Below, piece after piece: positions 55,367 to 64,000 of a DNA stretch of 64,000 nucleotides. Under the pieces are notes generated by a model. That model was given only the letters and a program-made list of their open reading frames with translations, ran no database searches and was not told where the DNA came from. Within the stretch, counting starts at the first letter, position 1, and the number at the start of each line of letters is the position of its first letter. Origin of the DNA: Cognatazoarcus halotolerans (GTDB taxonomy: Bacteria > Pseudomonadota > Gammaproteobacteria > Burkholderiales > Rhodocyclaceae); the NCBI RefSeq assembly GCF_009800965.1, contig NZ_WUAF01000014.1, forward strand, positions 54,964 through 118,963. Direction: 5' to 3'. Both the position numbers and the translations under genes were made by a program.

Positions 55367-55570
55367 CAGATCCTCTCGCCGCGAACGGCGCCCTACGCCA
55401 CCTTAACCTTGAACGCCGGCAAATGATTGCGGCGGGGGTTTCTGCTCATGCTCTGATCTTCATGCGGGCTCAATTATCGGGGCTCCTCAGGGGACCAGCA
55501 GCCACTTATCGCCGTGTGCAGATTTCCGGCATCTCCTCCGTCGCTTGCCGCTGCTGCCGACCGCTACACT
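55367..55570. other. unassigned debris between the ATPase remnant and the small minus-strand gene
   Basis: About 200 bases hold no convincing gene. A 113-codon open frame at 55348-55689 lacks a ribosome-binding site and any recognisable similarity, and it runs antisense into the next gene. I see no tRNA, repeat or terminator here; it is probably the distal joint of the inserted DNA. Confidence 0.5.
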
Positions 55571-55834
55571 TCAATGGGTCTGAGGGAAGTCCTGCTGGAA
55601 CTGCCGCCACGCATTTCGGGCCCGTTCAACCCGTTCGGTGTCGCCGGATCGTTCGGCACGCTCGAGAATTTCAGACAGATACTGGGTGAGTAGTAGAACG
55701 CCTTCGGGCGTTTGAACGAGTCCGCAGGCAATCGTTGCAGCGGCCGCATCGGGAATGTCTTCGTGCTCCGCGATCAACGCGACCTCGTCGTCTGTCAGGT
55801 TGCAATAATCGAGACAATCTCTCATCGAGAGCAT
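55571..55834 (-). CDS. small conserved hypothetical protein
   Basis: This 87-residue acidic, mostly helical protein begins MLSMRDCLDYCNLTDDEVAL and has an Ala-rich centre (IPDAAAATIACGLVQTPEG) and a charged C-terminal helix. ATG 55834 has a strong GGAGGAGAA site; the TTG five codons upstream is part of that site. I recall similar short proteins of unknown function in betaproteobacteria but cannot name a family. It stands alone on the minus strand between the rarA debris and serS. Confidence 0.8.
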   Translation of the reverse strand: MLSMRDCLDYCNLTDDEVALIAEHEDIPDAAAATIACGLVQTPEGVLLLTQYLSEILERAERSGDTERVERARNAWRQFQQDFPQTH

Positions 55835-55896
55835 GGTGTTCTCCTCCAAAGTGTAAGCACAGGAGACCCTCTGTCGGGGCCTCTCTTTCTCTCTAA

Positions 55897-58757
<2,861 letters not shown>

Positions 58758-58921
58758 TGGTTCGAAGGCTTACCGGACGGAAAGGTCGGGAGATTTTGTA
58801 GTTGCCTCAAGAGCGATGCAAGCAATTACTGGGCGGATTAACAATATTTGGGATTCTGGGGGCGATTAGAGCGAACGCATCCTGTATATTCGAAAACTCT
58901 AATTTATTGTCCGGAGTCATC

Positions 58922-59272
58922 ATGGCAGGCAAATCTTTTACTCAGATCACCTCGGATGTTTCATCTGCACTCGAGAAAATGCGCAAGGACGTCCCCGAAA
59001 CAATGCAGGGATTTCATGCCCTTTCCAAGGCCGCGCTGAAAGAGGGCAGTCTCTCGGCCTTGAACAAGGAGCTGATTGCTCTGGCGATCGGTGTGTCGTC
59101 GCGCTGCGACGCCTGCATCGGTTTTCACGTCAAGGCGCTGATTCGTCTGGGCGTGACCCGCGAGCAACTCATGGAGACCCTTGCCGTTTGTACCTATATG
59201 GGTGGCGGTCCGACGCTCATGTATGCGGCTGAAGCGGTTCGTGCATTCGAAGAGTTTTCGCCGAAATCCTAA
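58922..59272 (+). CDS. AhpD-like carboxymuconolactone decarboxylase-family protein
   Basis: This 116-residue helical protein has the redox motif SSRCDACIGFHVKALIRLG, the CxxC-x3-H of AhpD-like alkylhydroperoxidases. GGAG lies ten bases upstream of ATG 58922; the frame is open further upstream but without a site. It probably acts as a thiol-dependent peroxidase or disulfide reductase; partners are not evident. It is divergent from mltF and ends 58 bases before the tRNA-Ser gene. Confidence 0.92.
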   Translation: MAGKSFTQITSDVSSALEKMRKDVPETMQGFHALSKAALKEGSLSALNKELIALAIGVSSRCDACIGFHVKALIRLGVTREQLMETLAVCTYMGGGPTLMYAAEAVRAFEEFSPKS

Positions 59273-59288
59273 ATTTTGTTCTGCACGC

Positions 59289-59316
59289 TTCACTTTTTCT
59301 TCCAATCGTCTACAAT
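59289..59316 (+). promoter_or_regulatory. promoter of tRNA-Ser
   Basis: TTCACT (59289-59294) and TACAAT (59311-59316) are 16 bases apart, followed by a GC-rich discriminator typical of stringently controlled tRNA promoters, 14 bases before the tRNA. Confidence 0.5.
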
Positions 59317-59330
59317 GCCGTCCTTCGAGC

Positions 59331-59589
<259 letters not shown>

Positions 59590-59719
59590 CATTCGAGCAA
59601 GTCTTGCCTACAGCGCTCAGTGCCTCCTGAATGAGTGGCACGCAGTTGGAGTCTGCGACAAGCTGGTCGTCGTGCAGCCTCGCATTCCAAGGCGCTCAGT
59701 GTGTCTCCAGCGTGGTTGA

Positions 59720-61072
59720 TCATCCCCTGAGCAGATCCAGTACCATGCGACCGACGTCGTCCCGGTCAAGGCTGATGCTCACCTTGTCCGTGCCGACGGT
59801 AACGCGCTCGACCAGTGTCTGTATCAGCTCATGCTGGACCCCGGACAGGAACAAGTCCCAGGCGGCGTCGATGTTGGCCAGCATCGCGACCACGGCAGCC
59901 TCATCGTAGCGTGGGTGCTGCCTGGCTGATTCCGGCAAATGGGCCAGCAAGGACGTAGGACCTCGAAGCTGGCCTCGCAGATGCTCGACCACGACCGCCT
60001 CCAACTCGGACGCGGGGCATCGTGGCAGATCGGACGCGCCGGCCCCTTCGGCGATCTTGCGCTGCGGGACGTAATACGCGTAACTGCGACCGTTGCGCAC
60101 ACTGGATCGCCAAGGCGAATAGGCGCGGCCGTCGGTGCCAAACACCAGCCCCTTGAGCAGGAAATCGTCCAGTCTGCCTCGCGCTCGTTTCTGCGGGCGG
60201 CGCCGGGCATCGAGCAGGGCGTGGGCGCGGTCCCACAGGTCGGTCGGAATGATCGGCTCGTGGACGCCGACATGCCATTCGTCGCCTGACTTCATCTCGC
60301 CAATCAGCGTTTGGTTGTTGAGCAGCTTGTAGAGATCATTCTTGTCGACCGGGCGACCGCCCCGCGATCGGCCTGTCCGCGTCACCCAGACCTTGGTGGT
60401 CACGCCCTGGGTGCCGAGCTCCTTGACGAGGGCGGTGATCGACCCCTGCGCCACGAAGCGCTCGAAGATGTTCCGCACCACGCGCGCCTCATCCTCGTTG
60501 ACCCGCAATCGCTGACCATCGGCATCGTAGCCCATCGGCGGTACGCTGCCCGTCCACATACCCTGGCGCCGCGTGGCGCGGGCTTTGTCGCGGATGCGTT
60601 CGCCGGTGTTCTCCCGCTCGAACTGGGCGAAGCTGATCAGAGCATTGATCGCCAGGCGGCCGGCGGCGTCCTCACTGTTCAAGTGCTGTGTCACGGAAAC
60701 CAGCGCGACGCGGTGGCGCTCGAACCGCGCCATCAGCTGGGCGAAGTACGCCAAGCTGCGGCTGAGACGGTCGAGCTTGTAGACCACGACCCTGTCGATC
60801 CGGCCAGCGTCGATGTCGGCCAGCATCTGCTGCAAGGCCGGGCGCTCGAGCGTCGCGCCGGAAAAGCCGGGATCGTCGTAGGAGGCAGAGGCCGGCAGCC
60901 AGCTCAGATGGTGTCGGCTGGCGATGTGGGCGTAGCACGCCTCCTGCTGGCTGTGGATGGAACTGAACGTCGGGCCGTCTTCCTGCTCGCGGGACGTACG
61001 TGTATAGACCGCGCAGCGCAGCGGCCGAGCGTTTCGGTTTTCCGTCGTCGAGGAGGATCCAGGGGTATCCAT
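59720..61072 (-). CDS. serine recombinase (resolvase/invertase superfamily, large form)
   Basis: This 450-residue protein has an N-terminal resolvase catalytic domain (AVYTRTSREQEDG with nucleophile Ser27; VVVYKLDRLSRSLAYFAQLM; FAQFERENTGERIRDKARAT). A Recombinase domain follows (GYDADGQRLRVNEDEARVVR), then a ribbon-like region where the usual zinc-binding Cys pairs are missing (LKGLVFGTDGRAYSPW), as in other proteobacterial members I recall. It probably integrates or excises the surrounding element. ATG 61072 has only a weak ribosome-binding site. Confidence 0.93.
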   Translation of the reverse strand: MDTPGSSSTTENRNARPLRCAVYTRTSREQEDGPTFSSIHSQQEACYAHIASRHHLSWLPASASYDDPGFSGATLERPALQQMLADIDAGRIDRVVVYKLDRLSRSLAYFAQLMARFERHRVALVSVTQHLNSEDAAGRLAINALISFAQFERENTGERIRDKARATRRQGMWTGSVPPMGYDADGQRLRVNEDEARVVRNIFERFVAQGSITALVKELGTQGVTTKVWVTRTGRSRGGRPVDKNDLYKLLNNQTLIGEMKSGDEWHVGVHEPIIPTDLWDRAHALLDARRRPQKRARGRLDDFLLKGLVFGTDGRAYSPWRSSVRNGRSYAYYVPQRKIAEGAGASDLPRCPASELEAVVVEHLRGQLRGPTSLLAHLPESARQHPRYDEAAVVAMLANIDAAWDLFLSGVQHELIQTLVERVTVGTDKVSISLDRDDVGRMVLDLLRG

Positions 61073-61132
61073 CTTAACGTCATCATCTCAGACACGGATT
61101 AGTCTGCGAAGGAGGCCCGATACGACATGGTC

Positions 61133-61161
61133 TTGACTGCATATGTACTCAAAGCCATAAT
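61133..61161 (+). promoter_or_regulatory. strong promoter of the toxin-antitoxin pair
   Basis: TTGACT (61133-61138), a 17-base spacer and CATAAT (61156-61161) form the best sigma-70 match in the window. The expected start site falls at about 61168, which is the A of the toxin ATG, so the transcript is probably leaderless. Confidence 0.7.
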
Positions 61162-61167
61162 CGGCGC

Positions 61168-61560
61168 ATGACTTGGTCCGTTCTCCTGCACGACGATTTC
61201 GACGCCGAGTTCGCCGCGTTGGATGAAAATCTGCAGGACGAGTTGTTGGCGCACGCCAAGCTGCTGGTGGAGTTCGGGCCCAACCTGGGCCGGCCGACGG
61301 TGGATACCTTGAAAGGCTCACGGCACGCCAACATGAAAGAGTTGCGCTTTGCGTGGCAGGGCGGAGTCTGGCGCGTGGCGTTCGCTTTTGACCCTCAGCG
61401 GCAGGCCATCCTGCTGGTCGGGGGCGACAAGGGTGGCGCGGACCAGCGGCGTTTTTACCGGCGCTTGATTGCGGTGGCCGACGATCGCTACGATGATCAT
61501 CTCGCCTCGCTCAACGCCACCGGAGCAAAGGAGGCCAAACATGGCAAGAAAACTCGATGA
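61168..61560 (+). CDS. RelE/HigB-like toxin (Gp49 type)
   Basis: This 130-residue basic protein resembles phage Gp49/HigB-type mRNA interferases (MTWSVLLHDDFDAEF, KGSRHANMKELRFAWQGGVW, AILLVGGDKGGADQRRFYRR). In the family a ribosome-associated endonuclease activity is usual. It is the first gene of the pair, the reversed (HigBA) order. No Shine-Dalgarno precedes ATG 61168, in line with a leaderless start. The stop overlaps the antitoxin gene by 20 bases. Confidence 0.9.
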   Translation: MTWSVLLHDDFDAEFAALDENLQDELLAHAKLLVEFGPNLGRPTVDTLKGSRHANMKELRFAWQGGVWRVAFAFDPQRQAILLVGGDKGGADQRRFYRRLIAVADDRYDDHLASLNATGAKEAKHGKKTR

Positions 61561-61885
61561 CGTGATGGCTGCGCTTCCGGCCGAACGCCGGGAGCGGGTC
61601 GAGCAGCGTGCCATGGAACTGGCGACGCTCAAGGATCTGCGCAAGGCGGCTGAACGGACTCAGGAGGACTTGGCGGCTGCGCTCGGCGTCGGTCAGGACA
61701 CCATCTCCCGCCTCGAAAAGCGCAGCGACATGCTGCTGTCTACCCTGCGGCACTACGTGGAAAGCATGGGCGGCAAATTGGAACTGGTGGCCCAGTTCCC
61801 CAATCGACCGCCTGTGGTGATCGAGCACCTCGGGGTCGAGAAGACTCCACGTCGCCGCGCCTCGGGCACGCGGGCAGGGGCGTGA
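61541..61885 (+). CDS. XRE-family antitoxin (HigA-like)
   Basis: This 114-residue protein has a helix-turn-helix of XRE type (AERTQEDLAAALGVGQDTIS, then RLEKRSDMLLSTLRHYVESM) and a flexible C-terminal tail. AAAGGAGG lies ten bases upstream of ATG 61541, so the antitoxin has its own strong ribosome-binding site while the toxin has none, which would keep antitoxin in excess. It probably binds the toxin and represses the promoter at 61133. Confidence 0.9.
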   Translation: MARKLDDVMAALPAERRERVEQRAMELATLKDLRKAAERTQEDLAAALGVGQDTISRLEKRSDMLLSTLRHYVESMGGKLELVAQFPNRPPVVIEHLGVEKTPRRRASGTRAGA

Positions 61886-61957
61886 GCGGTCAGGAAACAC
61901 TGCCTGCAAACGGGGGCGGAAAGCGGAAACAATACCGATCGTTCACATTCCCTTTTG

Positions 61958-62132
61958 CCGCCAGTAACACCGCTTCCAACCCGCTCAGCGGGCCGAAGAA
62001 GCGCACAGAACCCCGCTACGTGCGGGGTTTTTTGCGTCTACCTCCTGACTGCGCCGCACGGCGCCGAGCCAGAAATCGCGTCTCTTGGGCCGTTTGTCTC
62101 CAAACCTCCTGACTTTTTCGGCGGTGCTACGG
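61958..62132 (+). repeat. right direct repeat (att-like) of the tRNA-Ser element
   Basis: This copy is described with the left repeat. It includes its own intrinsic terminator, CCCCGC-TACGT-GCGGGG-TTTTTT (62011-62033). The loop bases differ from the left copy while the stem is identical. The sequence to 62206 has no gene. Confidence 0.9.
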
Positions 62133-62354
62133 AAGTACAGCTTCTTGGGGTAGAGCGCAATTCTTGCCCGTCTACCTCGTCATACCTGTCACCGCTTCTG
62201 GCAAGTTGTCCGCGCCGATCCAAATTTGACCAGGGGTGCCGATTGAATTTTGACCAGGGGCGATAGCTGCCTGTCATGACGGCAGCTGTGGATAAGTGTA
62301 TCGCTTCAGCGCCCTGTGGGTCCTCCTTTTCTGAGTGTTCAGATGAATTGGTTT

Positions 62355-62401
62355 CGCCGTGTCCGCCGCGAAGGGCGTAGCCCGAAGCGGCGGACACGGC
62401 G
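62355..62401. terminator. long perfect hairpin after istB
   Basis: A 15-bp perfect stem (62355-62369 with 62387-62401) encloses a smaller GGGC/GCCC hairpin. It lies 9 bases past the istB stop; there is no T-tract, so the role as terminator or IS regulatory structure is open. Confidence 0.5.
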
Positions 62402-62410
62402 ACGGCGTGC

Positions 62411-63196
62411 TTACCCGGGTACAGGCTCGTGCCGGGCGCTCTCGCGGGAACGGATCCGCGCCTTGGCGACGCCCGTACTGTGCTGGAAGCGGTAGGAGTC
62501 GTTCCCGGTCTCGACGATGTGGCAATGGTGGGTGAGCCGGTCGAGCAGCGCCGTGGTCATCTTGGCATCGACAAATACGCTGGCCCACTCGCCGAAGGCG
62601 AGATTGGTCGTAATCAGCACGCTGGTGTGCTCGTAGAGCTTGGAGAGCAGGTGGAAGAGCAGCGCGCCACCGGCCTGACTGAATGGCAGGTAGCCCAGTT
62701 CGTCCAGGATCAGCAGATCGATGTTCTTGAGCGACTGGGCCATCCGGCCGGCGCGACCTGCGGCCTTCTCCTGTTCGAGCGCGTTGACCAGATCAACCGT
62801 GGAATGGAAGCGCACGCGCCGACCGTGGCGGGTGATGCCCGAGACGCCGATCGCCGTGGCCAGGTGCGACTTGCCCGTGCCAGGCCCGCCGATGAACACG
62901 ACATTGTGGGCCTCCTCGGCGAAGTGGCAGTCGGCCAGTTCAAGGATCAGCTTGCGCTCCACCGGTGACTGGGCAAAGTCGAATCCGGCCAGATCGCGGT
63001 GTACGGGGAAGCGCGCGGCATGCATCTGGTAGCGGACCGAACGCATCGCACGGTCCGTGCGTTCCGCTTCGAGCAACTGTTCGAGGCACTGCCGGCTGTG
63101 CGACAGTTCGGCTTCGTCCCGCGCCACCCATTCTCCCCAGGCCGTTGCCATGCCGTACAGGCGCAGCGCCTTCAACTCGGTGACAAGATCACGCAT
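62411..63196 (-). CDS. istB: IS21-family transposition helper ATPase
   Basis: This 261-residue AAA+ protein has Walker [18 protein letters not shown] and Walker [16 protein letters not shown], with the family's N-terminal IstB helices ([20 protein letters not shown]). It partners IstA for target selection and strand transfer. The start ATG overlaps the istA stop by 8 bases, the usual coupled arrangement. Confidence 0.96.
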   Translation of the reverse strand: MRDLVTELKALRLYGMATAWGEWVARDEAELSHSRQCLEQLLEAERTDRAMRSVRYQMHAARFPVHRDLAGFDFAQSPVERKLILELADCHFAEEAHNVVFIGGPGTGKSHLATAIGVSGITRHGRRVRFHSTVDLVNALEQEKAAGRAGRMAQSLKNIDLLILDELGYLPFSQAGGALLFHLLSKLYEHTSVLITTNLAFGEWASVFVDAKMTTALLDRLTHHCHIVETGNDSYRFQHSTGVAKARIRSRESARHEPVPG

Positions 63197-64000
63197 GGCC
63201 GGTCTCCTTCCTGCGCAGCCGGTCGTAGCGCCCGGTATCGGTAGTCGGCGCAGTCTTGATCGTCAGCGCGGTTTCCACGCTTTGCGGCATCGGCGCCTGC
63301 TGCAGCCGATTGATCACGTTGAGCACGTGCTCGACGCTGACCTGGCCAGATTCGAGCACCAGTTCGACGGCGACCTGTACCGCCTCGAGCCCGACCTTCG
63401 GAATCATCGCCAGCACCCGGCTCATCACCCGGTCGCCGCCGTCCCGGCGCAGCAGCAGACGCTGCAGGCGAACGAATGGCATGGGCATGTGGGCGAATGG
63501 CGCGCCGTTTCTGAGTACGCCGGGCTTTCTCTCCACCAGCGGCAGGTAGTGCAGCCAGTCGTAACGCGTCTGGCCGCGATCGAACAGGCGCCCATGGCTC
63601 GCCACCACACGATCGTCGAAGACGACATCGATGCGCTCGGGGTAGAAGCGCTTGCTGATCAGCCGACCGGCCAACTCGCACGGCACGGAGTAATGATTGC
63701 GGGCCGCGCTCACCAGGCAGGTGCTGGAGACCCGCCCGGTCTCTTCGACGTAGCCGTCGAACGGGGCGATCATCGGCATCAGCTGCGGCTGTTCGTGCTC
63801 AAGCATCTCCGCGATCGTCAGTTCGTACTCGGGGTGCTTCAACTCCTGCCACAGGGCCTGGCAGCGTCGCAGCAGCCAGTCGTTCAGTTCGGCGAAGCTG
63901 CCGAACCTCAGCTTGCCGGCATCCAGCCAGATCCGCCGCCGACTGTCCTGGACGTTCTTCTCCACGACGCCCTTCTCCCAGCCCGAAGCGACATTGCAGA
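63189..64000 (-). CDS. istA: IS21-family transposase, C-terminal part (start beyond the window)
   Basis: The frame is open to the right edge; the visible ~270 residues are the C-terminal end of IstA after most of the integrase core ([53 protein letters not shown]). The end of the DDE core (the E of [10 protein letters not shown]) is probably just visible. The helix-turn-helix N-terminus is outside. Confidence 0.93.
   Translation of the reverse strand, partial: CNVASGWEKGVVEKNVQDSRRRIWLDAGKLRFGSFAELNDWLLRRCQALWQELKHPEYELTIAEMLEHEQPQLMPMIAPFDGYVEETGRVSSTCLVSAARNHYSVPCELAGRLISKRFYPERIDVVFDDRVVASHGRLFDRGQTRYDWLHYLPLVERKPGVLRNGAPFAHMPMPFVRLQRLLLRRDGGDRVMSRVLAMIPKVGLEAVQVAVELVLESGQVSVEHVLNVINRLQQAPMPQSVETALTIKTAPTTDTGRYDRLRRKETGHA

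Larger units (their letters stand above)
62207..64000 (-). mobile_element. IS21-family insertion sequence, one end and istB/partial istA
   Basis: The left edge is probably at TGTCCGCGCCGATC (62207). Just inside are two 23-base near-identical repeats in tandem, 62214-62236 and 62238-62260, ending TTTGACCAGGGG, as expected for the multiple transposase-binding sites at IS21 ends. IstB and IstA follow on the minus strand. The other end is beyond the window. Confidence 0.85.

Noticed and set aside
55348..55689. 113-codon plus-strand open frame after the ATPase remnant
   Set aside because: No ribosome-binding site, no recognisable similarity, and it overlaps antisense a small gene with strong initiation signals.
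62214..62260. Two tandem 23-base repeats as a start of a CRISPR array
   Set aside because: Only two copies one base apart with no spacers; they fit IS21 terminal transposase-binding repeats.

Overview
The window is a high-GC chromosomal segment of a betaproteobacterium, most likely Rhodocyclales (Azoarcus/Aromatoleum/Thauera type). I infer this from gene content and order (nadE-glnB, ftsK-lolA-rarA-serS, pyrG-kdsA-eno-ftsB, class I phaC, tonB-exbB-exbD beside ppa) and from protein sequence character. No database search was possible.

Layout. 1-1756: 3' part of ppsA, closed by a very strong hairpin. 1985-5062: an M23 peptidase, a coiled-coil membrane protein and a bactofilin, then an NfeD/SPFH pair. 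5086-10841 (minus): five translationally coupled genes (PAP2 phosphatase, UPF0104/YbhN-like membrane protein, ArnC-like GT2, two ArnT-like GT39 enzymes) that look like a lipid-linked envelope glycan cassette. 11032-14949 purL; 15166-16809 ETF-ubiquinone oxidoreductase; 17028-20032 thioesterase, acetoacetyl-CoA synthetase and an isochorismatase-fold hydrolase, headed by an operator-like dyad. 20119-24424 pyrG-kdsA-eno-ftsB. 24418-30535: NlpC/P60 lipoprotein, dtd, SIMPL protein, DMT exporter, gamma carbonic anhydrase, FAD-linked hydroxyacid dehydrogenase, HPPD.

30773-37718 is a low-oxygen block: usp, a beta-CASP metallo-beta-lactamase nuclease coupled to phaC, fnr, hemN and a TauE/SafE-like gene. 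Both divergent intergenic regions carry an FNR/ANR box, so the encoded Fnr probably controls usp, the nuclease-phaC pair, hemN and itself. 37756-40861 is a copper module: a MerR-family regulator with an unusual ligand loop, a mer-like operator, a P1B-1 ATPase and a small CopZ-like chaperone. 40868-43091 holds tonB-exbB-exbD on the minus strand behind a probable cobalamin riboswitch. 43268-52523 is housekeeping: ppa, a COG3146 acyltransferase-like gene, nadE-glnB, trxB-smr, a Crp-type regulator and ftsK.

52574 to the end is the most rearranged part. Between lolA and serS the native rarA is reduced to a decayed 5' fragment. It is followed by a complete rarA with different base usage and a multiply frameshifted GHKL-type ATPase pseudogene, which looks like gene replacement by incoming DNA. 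After mltF and an AhpD-like gene comes tRNA-Ser(CGA). Its 3' end is the boundary of a roughly 2.5 kb element with a serine recombinase and a HigBA-like toxin-antitoxin pair, bracketed by direct repeats of about 175 bp. An IS21-family element (istB and partial istA) runs off the right edge. No CRISPR array or rRNA gene was seen.
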